DNA of 33,000 nucleotides, from positions 1-33,000 of the forward strand of contig NZ_JADPRZ010000042.1 of assembly GCF_017347095.1 (NCBI RefSeq), given 5' to 3'. The notes under the pieces were generated by a model, which was given only the letters and a program-made list of their open reading frames with translations, did no database searches and was not told where the DNA came from. This DNA comes from Sporosarcina sp. E16_8. GTDB taxonomy: Bacteria > Bacillota > Bacilli > Bacillales_A > Planococcaceae. The translations under genes and the position numbers were made by a program. Positions 24,339 through 32,836 of the stretch are shown piece by piece. Positions within the stretch are counted from its first letter, which is position 1. Each line of letters starts with the position of its first letter.

Positions 24339-27300
24339 TTGAGGAAGATGAGTTCGGTTTTATTTCGTATGATATGTATGGTGTTACTGGTTTTCACGAC
24401 AATCGCTCCTTCAATTGCTGTGGCTGAAGTAAACAATGAGTTTGACATCGATATTAATGCTGGTTCAGAAAATAGAGATATTATCGATGCAAGTGATAAT
24501 ATCCAGTCAAAAAAACAGGGGGATTGGGAATATATTTTAAAGGAAGATAACTCAATAACAATAACCAGCTATTTAGGGAGCCAAACAATTGTTGAAGTAC
24601 CAGCCATTATAGATGGGAAAGATGTAACACATATAGAAGGATATGATTATTCAACAATTACAGACATCACATTTCCAAGCACTATTGAATTTATAGATCA
24701 ATCAATTTTCTATGGTGGCTTAGTTGAAAACATAAATGTAGACGTAAATAATAATCATTATAAAAGTGAAGAAGGAGTATTATTCACAAAAGACATGGAA
24801 AAACTTATTTCCTATCCTATGGGGAATTCCAAGATTAAGTACCAAGTTCCGCAAGGTGTAAATATAATAGAGTTTAACGCTTTTTCCACAACAATTTATA
24901 ATGGAAGTACTGATTTAAAAACGATTGAAATCCCAAGCAGTGTTAGCTCTATTAAAGATATTCATTCCCTAGCGGCAAGAATAGCAAATATAGAAGTTCA
25001 ACCGGGAAATGAAACTTATAAAAGTATTGATGGTGTTTTGTTTAATAAAGCAGGCGATGTATTAATATGCTATCCCTACGCAAATACTAGGACAGATTAT
25101 TCCGTTCCGGAAGGTACAAAGAATATTTCAAATCAAGGGTTTTACGGAACATATGGTAAAGAGCATTATTTAACAAATTTAAACTTACCAGCATCTCTAG
25201 AAACTTTTCCTGCAGATTTTCAAATTGAGAAGTTACAGGGTATTCAAGTTGAACCAAATAGTTCGTACTTTACTAGTGTTGAAGGAGTTTTGTTCACCAA
25301 AAATATGCAAGTGTTAATTTCGTATCCAATGGGGAAAAAAGAAGAAAGTTATATTATTCCGTCTGGTGTAAAAGAAGTTGAATTCGGAGCGTTTTATGAC
25401 ATATATCAATTTCCAAGGCACTTATTAAAGGAAATAACGATACCTGATAGTCTCCAAGATTTTGGGGATAGTTTACATCAGGGCTGGGAAAATATATTTG
25501 TGGAAGAAAATCATACTAAATTGAAAAGTGTGTCCGGAGTATTATACAGTATAGACGGTAAAAGATTAATAAAGTATCCTCGCTTAAAACAAAGTGTGTT
25601 TTTTAGTATACCGGTAGGAACTGAATCAATAGAATCCTCGGCTTTTTTCAGCTGCAATTATTTGGGGAAATTAATAATACCAGATTCAGTTACTCTAATT
25701 GTACAAGATTCAACAAATTGGTGTGAAAATTTAACCGATGTTGTAATTTATAATAATAATATTGAGATTAAGGATTCTAACTTCCTTGGAAGAAAAGGTA
25801 TAACAATATGGGGTTCTGAAGGCTCCACTTCATATACTTATGCTAAAGTGAACAATTTGAACTTTAGATTGCTGAATGAAAGCATGAATGCTGATTTAAG
25901 TAGTTTGACATTAAGTAGAGGTACCCAAGATATTATTTTTACAAGTGAAACTACTGAATATGATGCAAGTGTGGATAATGAAGTAAATAGCATAACCATA
26001 ACACCTACCGCGGTAGAGCAGCAATCTGTAATTAAAGTAAATGATATAGCTGTATCCAGTGGTCTAGAGTCACAAGAAATAAACCTTGAAATAGGTAGAA
26101 ATACAATAAGAGTAGAAGTAACTGCCCCGGATGGAGTTTCTACTAAAATCTACGCGATAACTGTAACAAGAACAGATTCGATGAAAGTTTTGGATAGCAT
26201 AGCGGTAACAGAACTGCCGAAAAAAACGAAGTATAAAGTAGCGGAGTCACTGGACTTAACTGGGATAGAAGTAACAGCTATATACGATGATGAAAGTACA
26301 AGCATAATCGAATTGATGAACAATATGGTAACGGGCTTTGACAGTAATGAAGTCGAATCAGAACAGTTGTTAACCGTGACATATGAGGATAAGATAGCGA
26401 CTTTCATGGTAGACATTTTGGCCGCTTCACAGACTGGTTCAAATCCAACTACTTGGCCAGTTGATAAAAACTTGACAGCTAGTGATACAACGAAAACTGT
26501 GACTACCCTTAGTTGGACACCGGCCGAGGATGACATCGGAGTAACGGGATACAGGATATATAAAGATGGATTACTGATTCACAATGTGACAGGAACTACA
26601 AATGTATATGAAGTAACCGAACTATCTCCAAATACCATTTACAATTTCCAGATCCAGGCAGGAAACGCAGCTGGAAACTGGACGACAAATGGTCCGTCAG
26701 TAGCGGTACTCACAAACGTAGATGGCTTAAGTGATAACGGATCCACTGGTACTAATGGTTCTTCAGGCAATTCAGGTAATGGCGGTTCTGTCACACCAAA
26801 TCCAGTAACCCCGCCGGTTGTTCCAGATACTGCAATCGGAAAAGAAGTTATCGATCCTGTGACGGGCGATAAAACAGTGATCATTGGCGGAGAAAGTTTG
26901 GTAGATCAAATTAAAAATCAGCAACAAAAAGAAATTATCATCCCTCTATCTGCTAAACAGGATGAACTAGTAAAATCGCTAAGTGCCACCATCGATCAAG
27001 CAGTTCTGAAGCAAATAATCGACAGCAATAAGCCGCTTGCTATCACGGCAAACGGTGCGAAGATGCAAATATCGAATGAAACATTGAAGGCTATCGATGT
27101 GACAGATGGGGAAAGTATCAAAATTTCAGTTTCTGTATTGGAGGACACTGATAAGCTTCCAAAAATCAGCAAACGCCAAACACTATTATCTTCCCTTTAC
27201 GACTTCAACATTGTCGTAACGAAAGAAACAAAGGAACGAAAAGTAATTAATTTCACGAAACCGATTACGATTACAATGAATATCGGACAAGTGAAAAACG

Positions 27301-27992
27301 CTGAAAAAGTAGCGGCATTTTATTTGAATGAAAAAGATAGCGGTTGGGAATACATTGGCGGAAATCTTGCCCGGGGAATGTTTACTTTCAGTACAACACA
27401 CTTCTCGAAGTTCGCAGTACTCGAAAACGATAGGACGTTCAATGACATTCATAATCAGAAGGTTGAATGGGCGGCAGACTATATCGAAGTACTTGCATCG
27501 AAGAATATCATTCAAGGAAAGACCGAAGATACATTTGCACCAAGCGATGATATCACTAGAGCGCAATTTGCTGCATTGTTATCAAGGGCATTAAATCTTC
27601 CCAAACAACCATATGCTGCAACATTTTCCGATGTCTCGTCTACTAATTGGTCAGCACAAGACATCGAAGCAGCAAACCGTGTAGGCATTGTACAAGGGGA
27701 AAAAGGTGAATTCAAACCGAATGAAAAAATCACACGTCAGCAAATGGCGACCATGATCATCCGGGCAATTCAATACAGAGACCCGACGAGTTTAAATGAT
27801 GTAACCAGCACCCTTTCGTTCAAGGATGCTTCCTTAATCAGTGACTATGCGAAAGAGTATGTCGGACTCTCTGCATCGCTCGGTATTATTAGTGGACGCG
27901 ATGACAAAGGATCATTCGTCTTCGCTCCAAAAGAAAATGCTACGCGAGCGCATGCAGCAAAAATGCTTTATAAGTTCATAGAAATGGAATAA
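24339..27992 (+). CDS. BspA-like leucine-rich-repeat surface protein with C-terminal SLH anchor
   Basis: This 1217-residue exported protein probably starts at TTG, nine bases after AAGGGGAGGT; an ATG at 24348 is too far from that site. The signal peptide runs to about AVAEV. Residues 65-510 are BspA-type LRR_5 repeats with phrases such as LKTIEIPSSVSSIKD and recurring GVLFxK units. Then come a cadherin-like domain (LSSLTLSRGTQDI), a Big_3 Ig domain (LDSIAVTELPKKTKY), a fibronectin type III domain (TLSWTPAEDDIGVTGYRIY), a Gly/Ser/Asn linker, a beta domain ending HFSKFAVLEN, and three SLH domains at about 1030-1217 with TRAQ, TRQQ and TRAH motifs. It is likely an adhesin or matrix-binding protein. 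Anchoring is C-terminal, opposite to its SLH neighbours. Confidence 0.88.
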   Translation: MRKMSSVLFRMICMVLLVFTTIAPSIAVAEVNNEFDIDINAGSENRDIIDASDNIQSKKQGDWEYILKEDNSITITSYLGSQTIVEVPAIIDGKDVTHIEGYDYSTITDITFPSTIEFIDQSIFYGGLVENINVDVNNNHYKSEEGVLFTKDMEKLISYPMGNSKIKYQVPQGVNIIEFNAFSTTIYNGSTDLKTIEIPSSVSSIKDIHSLAARIANIEVQPGNETYKSIDGVLFNKAGDVLICYPYANTRTDYSVPEGTKNISNQGFYGTYGKEHYLTNLNLPASLETFPADFQIEKLQGIQVEPNSSYFTSVEGVLFTKNMQVLISYPMGKKEESYIIPSGVKEVEFGAFYDIYQFPRHLLKEITIPDSLQDFGDSLHQGWENIFVEENHTKLKSVSGVLYSIDGKRLIKYPRLKQSVFFSIPVGTESIESSAFFSCNYLGKLIIPDSVTLIVQDSTNWCENLTDVVIYNNNIEIKDSNFLGRKGITIWGSEGSTSYTYAKVNNLNFRLLNESMNADLSSLTLSRGTQDIIFTSETTEYDASVDNEVNSITITPTAVEQQSVIKVNDIAVSSGLESQEINLEIGRNTIRVEVTAPDGVSTKIYAITVTRTDSMKVLDSIAVTELPKKTKYKVAESLDLTGIEVTAIYDDESTSIIELMNNMVTGFDSNEVESEQLLTVTYEDKIATFMVDILAASQTGSNPTTWPVDKNLTASDTTKTVTTLSWTPAEDDIGVTGYRIYKDGLLIHNVTGTTNVYEVTELSPNTIYNFQIQAGNAAGNWTTNGPSVAVLTNVDGLSDNGSTGTNGSSGNSGNGGSVTPNPVTPPVVPDTAIGKEVIDPVTGDKTVIIGGESLVDQIKNQQQKEIIIPLSAKQDELVKSLSATIDQAVLKQIIDSNKPLAITANGAKMQISNETLKAIDVTDGESIKISVSVLEDTDKLPKISKRQTLLSSLYDFNIVVTKETKERKVINFTKPITITMNIGQVKNAEKVAAFYLNEKDSGWEYIGGNLARGMFTFSTTHFSKFAVLENDRTFNDIHNQKVEWAADYIEVLASKNIIQGKTEDTFAPSDDITRAQFAALLSRALNLPKQPYAATFSDVSSTNWSAQDIEAANRVGIVQGEKGEFKPNEKITRQQMATMIIRAIQYRDPTSLNDVTSTLSFKDASLISDYAKEYVGLSASLGIISGRDDKGSFVFAPKENATRAHAAKMLYKFIEME

Positions 27993-28013
27993 GAGTTTCC
28001 TATTCTGTTTTAA

Positions 28014-28032
28014 GTGCGTGCCTGTGCAACAA
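28014..28032. repeat. Solo terminal repeat, 19 bp, after the LRR gene
   Basis: GTGCGTGCCTGTGCAACAA is the exact reverse complement of the right end of the 144-bp element copy 1 (14685-14703). It starts 22 bp past the stop codon. A GGGTACC about 145 bp further on could be the decayed other end of an inverted copy. Confidence 0.5.
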
Positions 28033-28084
28033 TCGAATAATACGCTATTCCAAAATACAAAAGTCTAGCAACTGGTAGAAATAT

Positions 28085-28119
28085 GATCCTGTGGAGAGAA
28101 ATCTCTGCGGGATCTTTTT
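28085..28119 (+). terminator. Intrinsic terminator of the LRR-SLH gene
   Basis: GATCCTGTGGAGA (28085-28097) pairs over 13 positions, with wobbles, with TCTCTGCGGGATC (28102-28114), closed by a GAAA loop and followed by T5. Confidence 0.85.
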
Positions 28120-28304
28120 CTATTTTCTTTTTCTAAGAATGCTTCATGAAAGTTTGGGTACCAGTGCTAACCCAGTTTAGACAACTAGTTATCGTTGATA
28201 CGGATTTAGTTTGTTGAATGGAGACAGACCTTTAATTTTGTAAAAGTACTATGCCTATTCAAGGTGTATATGAACTATAAAACAGCCATTATTCTTACAA
28301 ATTA

Positions 28305-28313
28305 TGCTATACT
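28305..28313 (+). promoter_or_regulatory. Extended -10 promoter of the flagellin-VWA gene
   Basis: TGCTATACT gives a TGn extension plus TATACT (28308-28313), about 72 bp before the start. No SigD-type motif (TAAA then GCCGATAA) is evident, which is unusual for a flagellin gene. Confidence 0.45.
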
Positions 28314-28384
28314 AAATTAATGTTAGAAATTTTTGATAGCACTATATCCTACTATAGTAACAGGTGAGAGTAAAGGTGATTTAA

Positions 28385-29806
28385 ATGAAAATCTCAAACG
28401 GTCTTAACACATTGAACAGTTACAATAGAGTTAATGAGAGCATGATGAAAAGTATTCAAAAGCTATCATCAGGTAAGCAAATCAACAATGCCTCAAATAA
28501 TGCAGCTGGAATGGCGATTTCTGAAAAGATGAAAGCTCAAATTAGAGGGTTGCAAAAGGCTGAAAAAAATATACAAGATGGAATTTCACTCGTTCAAACT
28601 GCCGAGGCAGGTCTTGGTCAAATTCAGAACCCGCATCTTATTAGAATGAGAGAACTTGTGATCCAAGCAGCCAATGGTACATTGACACTAGAAGATAAAA
28701 AGATGATTCAGAAAGAAATTGACCAAATAAAAGAATCCATTAATGGTATCGCAGAAAATACAGAGTTTAATACAATTAAGGTACTTAAACCGCCGACAGT
28801 TCTTTCTCCTGGCGGAATGCATGGAAAAGCAATTGACATCGTCTTCTTTATTGATGATTCTAGTTCGATGACTGACGAAATTGGACTTGTCAAAAGTGGA
28901 ATCGGGGCATTTGTATCAAATTTAGCTCAATTTGGAGATGTGAAGGTTGGGACGGTAAGCGTAAATAGTGCCAAGCCCAATATTCAACTCCCCCTTCAAA
29001 GTAATCCGCAAACTGTTATTGATTATATGGATTCACATCATAATGCTGTTGCAGGATCAATCGCAATGTATGATGAAATTATGAACTATTCACAGGGCGG
29101 TTCTAAGGAAGGCAGTATGGGCTATCGAGCAGGAAGCGATAGGATTTTTGTCCTGCTCACGGATACAACGAATGAAGTGCAGAGCCAATATACTCCTGAC
29201 ACCATAAAAGCTCATTTAACGACGAATAATATTCAGTCCTATTTGTTTGGGATTCATTTTTCAGGAGACAAAAACTACTTTAGCGCGGATAGTTCCTATT
29301 CATTTGTCGATAAAATATACAAACCAGCAACCCCCGCAGATGTGGCTGAGAATATTACGCCCGGTCTCGCTGAAACAATCATTGAAGCATCTGATTTACG
29401 GGTAGAAACACAAAAACCAATAATACTTCAAGTCGGCCCGAATGAAGGACAGACAATAGTTATCAACCTGTTTGACAACCGTACAGCGTCCTTGGAAATT
29501 GATGCACTTACAGTGGAAACATACGACGAAGCAATGGATTCTTTGAACAGAATTGATAAGGCGAGTGACATAATTAGTGAGCGTCGTGGACTTTACGGGG
29601 CGTACCAAAACCGGTTGGAACATGCTCTGCGAAACGTGCAGAATTATGAAATGAACTTAACAAGTGCGCTTTCCCGTATAGAAGATGTAGATATGGCTGC
29701 AGAATCAACAGAGCTTGCCAAAAACCAAATTCTATTACAAGCTTCACAAGCGATGATTGCACAAGTTAACCAGATGAATCAAGGGGTATTAGAAATACTG
29801 AAATGA
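28385..29806 (+). CDS. Flagellin with a von Willebrand factor A domain in place of the variable region
   Basis: This 473-residue protein has no signal peptide, as expected for a flagellin exported by the flagellar type III route. Residues 1-134 are a canonical flagellin N-terminus: LNTLNSYNRVNESM, KLSSGKQINNASNNAAGMAI, IRGLQKAEKNIQDGISLVQT and TEFNTIKVL. Residues about 148-335 form a VWA domain with KAIDIVFFIDDSSSM, whose Asp157-Ser159-Ser161 is a MIDAS DxSxS motif, and a second MIDAS aspartate candidate, Asp260, in VLLTDTT. The flagellin pattern resumes at about 348 (LQVGPNEGQT) and ends with the C-terminal D1/D0 helices (ALSRIEDVDMAAEST, ILLQASQAMIAQVNQMNQG). No flagellar genes are adjacent. 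It could form or decorate filaments that bind ligands through a metal-dependent VWA site. Export and assembly are inferred. Confidence 0.9.
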   Translation: MKISNGLNTLNSYNRVNESMMKSIQKLSSGKQINNASNNAAGMAISEKMKAQIRGLQKAEKNIQDGISLVQTAEAGLGQIQNPHLIRMRELVIQAANGTLTLEDKKMIQKEIDQIKESINGIAENTEFNTIKVLKPPTVLSPGGMHGKAIDIVFFIDDSSSMTDEIGLVKSGIGAFVSNLAQFGDVKVGTVSVNSAKPNIQLPLQSNPQTVIDYMDSHHNAVAGSIAMYDEIMNYSQGGSKEGSMGYRAGSDRIFVLLTDTTNEVQSQYTPDTIKAHLTTNNIQSYLFGIHFSGDKNYFSADSSYSFVDKIYKPATPADVAENITPGLAETIIEASDLRVETQKPIILQVGPNEGQTIVINLFDNRTASLEIDALTVETYDEAMDSLNRIDKASDIISERRGLYGAYQNRLEHALRNVQNYEMNLTSALSRIEDVDMAAESTELAKNQILLQASQAMIAQVNQMNQGVLEILK

Positions 29807-29985
29807 CATTGGAGTTTTCTTGTGTTTTGTACGCTGCGCAGAATACTATTCTGACAATATAATACACTATAGTTTCATATTTAATAGATGCGAGATGGAT
29901 AAACAAATAAATACTCAATCATTTATTTATATATAACTGAGTGAACTATTAGTCAACTTCATCTTGCACAAGGAAGAAGTTTTAG

Positions 29986-30038
29986 GGTACCTGGTTCTGA
30001 TACAATTTCGCGTTGTGTTAGTGCCAGATACCTTTTTT
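29986..30038 (+). terminator. Long-stem intrinsic terminator after the flagellin gene
   Basis: GGTACCTGGTTCTGATACAA (29986-30005) pairs with a few mismatches with TTGTGTTAGTGCCAGATACC (30013-30032), followed by T6. It lies about 180 bp past the stop; the interval also has a small CAGAAT/ATTCTG hairpin at 29839. The arms resemble the dispersed GGTACC-type repeat ends seen elsewhere in the window. Confidence 0.75.
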
Positions 30039-30113
30039 GATGGAAAATAACGAGTGCTTGAAATGGAAATAATTTGACGAGTTAGGGGGCAGAAAAAACT
30101 ATTTAAATTTCAG

Positions 30114-30190
30114 GTACTAGTGCGTGGTACTATATAGTCAATTAACTCCAATTACATATCTATTAGTTGAGGAGTAGAGAAATAGCTAAT
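30114..30190. repeat. Partial copy of the 144-bp MITE-like element
   Basis: It aligns with the left half of copies 1 and 2 from GTACTAGTGCG through TATTAGTTGAGGAGTAGAGA to AATAGCTAAT, then identity stops. The right half and its terminal repeat are missing. The rest of 29807-30363 has the terminator at 29986 and no gene. Confidence 0.55.
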
Positions 30191-30363
30191 AAAATTTCAA
30201 CCATGTACTAGTCGGAGTATTGATCAAATCAATGCTTCACTTCTTATAGATAAATGATTGTTTAGATAAATGAGGAAGGCATAAGGACATAGAAAAAGAT
30301 GGATGAGTAGCGTTAAATAATAAAGAATAGTAATCTATGAATGGAATAAAGGAGATATCAACA

Positions 30364-31449
30364 TTGGATCATCTAAACATTATATTAATAGGGTTTGCAG
30401 TACTTATTCTTTCATTAAGTGTTCTAATTTTTAACGTTGTAAAGGGGAAATATAAAGTCTCCTTAGGGATGATCTCATTAGTAATTATTGGCGTTGCTTT
30501 CATTATCGCAGGATTCGTACTGCCTGATTCGAAGGAAAAGATGCTAGTGAGTGGAGATGCAGCTAGTAGTAATGGAGTAATTAATTATAAAGAAGCAACA
30601 AGTAATGAAACATCAAGTAACGAGTCTACACGCGATAAAACAGCAGGTTATGTAGCAATAAATGATGATTTAATCATTAATGAATCAGATCCTTTACGGA
30701 TTACTAGGGCATTGGTTGAGCTAGAGATGTCAAAGCAAGTTGGGTTAAAGGAATGGCGTATTACAGAAAATAATATGACTTCTGATCAAAATGTTTTTAA
30801 TATCGCAGACTATGACAAACCTGTAGGAGACATGAGAAAAGTATGGATCGAAGGGAATATAAACGCAACTGTCGAAGATGATGGTACCAATGGAAATATC
30901 GGATATGACCTGGAACTTTATCAAATGCGAGGTGATACCACTTGGTATGTTGGCAAACATTGGGGTGTCTTAATAGACCTTAATGTAACAGCGAAACCAA
31001 AAGTAGAAGAAAATCTGAAGTACCATAGTAATAGTGATGAAATGATTATAGATGAGGAGACAGGTGGCCTTTCTAGTGTCGAGGTTCCCGAGTATGGCAC
31101 AGTAGATAATGTATTCAAATCAGACAAATCGGCATTTGCAGAAAGTGACTTAATGGGAGCATGGCATTGGAGTGAATTAGATGACTTCTACATGATCCTA
31201 AGAAACGATTACACCTATAGCTATATTGAAAAAGGTGTAGGATTTGTTTCTGAAGGAGCCTATACAGTAGATCAGTTTGACGACCACTTTCAGGTGAAAG
31301 TGCACTATACCACTGGCGAATATGACAGTGTCATGATGATTAAATTAATTGACAAAAATCATCTTAAGGGTAATGAAGATGGATTCAGCTGGGAAGCTTC
31401 GAGAGTGAATCTTTCAGAAGCGGAAGATACCTTAAACAGTTTTAAGTGA
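30364..31449 (+). CDS. Membrane protein of unknown function
   Basis: I do not recognise the family. Starting at TTG 30364, nine bases after AAAGGAG, the protein has 361 residues; an ATG at 30337 lacks a ribosome-binding site and would add nine residues. Two hydrophobic helices at about 5-25 (IILIGFAVLILSLSVLIF) and 35-55 (SLVIIGVAFIIAGFVL) are followed by a long, acidic, Ser/Asn-rich extracellular or cytoplasmic part. The last 90 residues (DLMGAWHWSELDDFYMILRN and following) look like a small beta-barrel, lipocalin-like domain, which is only an impression. No cysteine-based lipobox is present. It precedes the DUF2628-like gene by 120 bp with no terminator seen between, so the two may be co-transcribed. 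Confidence 0.75.
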   Translation: MDHLNIILIGFAVLILSLSVLIFNVVKGKYKVSLGMISLVIIGVAFIIAGFVLPDSKEKMLVSGDAASSNGVINYKEATSNETSSNESTRDKTAGYVAINDDLIINESDPLRITRALVELEMSKQVGLKEWRITENNMTSDQNVFNIADYDKPVGDMRKVWIEGNINATVEDDGTNGNIGYDLELYQMRGDTTWYVGKHWGVLIDLNVTAKPKVEENLKYHSNSDEMIIDEETGGLSSVEVPEYGTVDNVFKSDKSAFAESDLMGAWHWSELDDFYMILRNDYTYSYIEKGVGFVSEGAYTVDQFDDHFQVKVHYTTGEYDSVMMIKLIDKNHLKGNEDGFSWEASRVNLSEAEDTLNSFK

Positions 31450-31569
31450 AGGTGAGTGGCGATGGGATTTTTTAGTTTACTTTAATAAATGCAGGACTTC
31501 AACAGATTGTACGACTAAATATAGAGCAAGTTAATGAACTTGATTTGCCAGTAGGGTAGGGGATTGAAT

Positions 31570-32538
31570 ATGGATTGCACTCATTGTGGGGGTTCGGTTG
31601 TTGAAAAAGATCAATTTTGTGGGACTTGTGGAAATAACCTGTTGGGCAGTAATAGGGAAGCACCTAGTGAGACAGAAGCGCCGGACTTATTGAAAGCTTT
31701 TGTGGGCGAGTATAAAGAGTCGTATTATTTTGGGAAATGGGCAAAAAACGAACGACGATCATGGAACTGGGCCGCTTTTTTTGCTACGTTTTTCTGGCTT
31801 GGTTATCGGAAAATGTATACGCATGTACTAGTGATACTGCTGTTTTTTATTACAGCTGACGTAATACACTATTTGGTAGGAGCCGCTACCAACCGGTTTG
31901 ACTCATATGTCGGCCTCGGTATTGCAGCGGCCCTTGGTATTGGTGGCAATTTTGAATATAAAAAGTTTGCTCAAAGGGAAATCAATAAATTAGAAAAGCG
32001 CTTTTCAGGTGACGAGCTTCTTGAGAAAGTACGAAAACGTGGTGATAGTAGTTGGAAAGGTTTTTGGTTAACGCTTTTGTTGTTTATCGGGTATGTAGGG
32101 ATTTCTGCGGTTTTAGAATCGGTCGTATATTCTTATACCGAGGGAGAGAGTAACGTAGAATTGACAACTTATACAAGTGAAGATTATGGGATTTCATTTG
32201 ATTATCCAATTAGTTGGAACAATTTCATAGAGATTAGTCATGGAACCTGGGAAAGTAATTCGGAGGCAACAATCGATGTTAGTTATTTAAACCACTCGAA
32301 AGAAATTGAACAATACGTATTTAGCATTATTATGTATGGTGAAGTTTTAGAGGAAGGTTACTGGGAAAATAGCGATGAAATATACATAACCAATGATGGT
32401 GAAAAAACCTACACGATGGCGATTGCTGATGAGGCAAATGAAGAAATGCATGACCCGTTAAATCAAGAGGACTTGGATTTTGTGTCTACTATGATACTTG
32501 AGTTGGATTTTGTTGTAGATTCATTTCGGTTTGAATGA
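31570..32538 (+). CDS. Zinc-ribbon, DUF2628-like membrane protein
   Basis: This 322-residue protein begins with a short zinc ribbon: CTHC and CGTC pairs within residues 3-20. An aromatic stretch RSWNWAAFFATFFWLGYRKM and several hydrophobic helices (VLVILLFFITADVIHYLVG and following) match the DUF2628 type of small membrane domain. A further helix near residue 180 (FWLTLLLFIGYVGISAVLE) leads to a C-terminal domain starting TYTSEDYGISFDYPISWNNF, similar in style to PsbP-like modules of bacterial lipoproteins. The ATG at 31570 follows TAGGGTAGGGG; the frame opens six bases earlier at TTG 31564. Function is unknown. It may share a transcript with the upstream membrane gene. Confidence 0.8.
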   Translation: MDCTHCGGSVVEKDQFCGTCGNNLLGSNREAPSETEAPDLLKAFVGEYKESYYFGKWAKNERRSWNWAAFFATFFWLGYRKMYTHVLVILLFFITADVIHYLVGAATNRFDSYVGLGIAAALGIGGNFEYKKFAQREINKLEKRFSGDELLEKVRKRGDSSWKGFWLTLLLFIGYVGISAVLESVVYSYTEGESNVELTTYTSEDYGISFDYPISWNNFIEISHGTWESNSEATIDVSYLNHSKEIEQYVFSIIMYGEVLEEGYWENSDEIYITNDGEKTYTMAIADEANEEMHDPLNQEDLDFVSTMILELDFVVDSFRFE

Positions 32539-32725
32539 GTAGGTAAGATAAGGATTTGTGCCAAATAAAAGATCTGTTGTTTTCGATTTAACGGTTAAAA
32601 TGGAAAGTTCGAGCTGTAAACAATTATGTCTTCTCTGAGGGGAATTAGTGTAGGTACTCATTAGCGTTGCGAGCTTGATGTACCAACGATTCTTGTAGGT
32701 ATCCAAAGGCCCTATAGTATTGATT

Positions 32726-32776
32726 GAAGACGCCCTCCATTTGATCACAGTAAATGATCAGCTGGAGGGCGTCTTT
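32726..32776. terminator. Strong hairpin, probable terminator or palindromic repeat
   Basis: AGACGCCCTCCA (32728-32739) pairs perfectly with TGGAGGGCGTCT (32763-32774), with an inner TGATCA/TGATCA pairing. The T tract is short (TTTC). GGTATCC at 32698 and GGGTACC at 32794 bracket it as weak inverted ends about 100 bp apart, so it may be a dispersed repeat. It lies about 190 bp after the last gene; no other gene is supported in 32539-32836. Confidence 0.5.
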
Positions 32777-32836
32777 CGCTGTCCATGATTGTGTGGGTAC
32801 CGGTAGACTCGTGCAATTAAAATTAGCGTGGTCATT

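Noticed and set aside
32521..32748. 75-codon - strand frame and possible transposase remnant near the hairpin at 32726
   Set aside because: No transposase motif is recognisable and the frame overlaps the end of the DUF2628-like gene; the hairpin alone does not show an insertion sequence.
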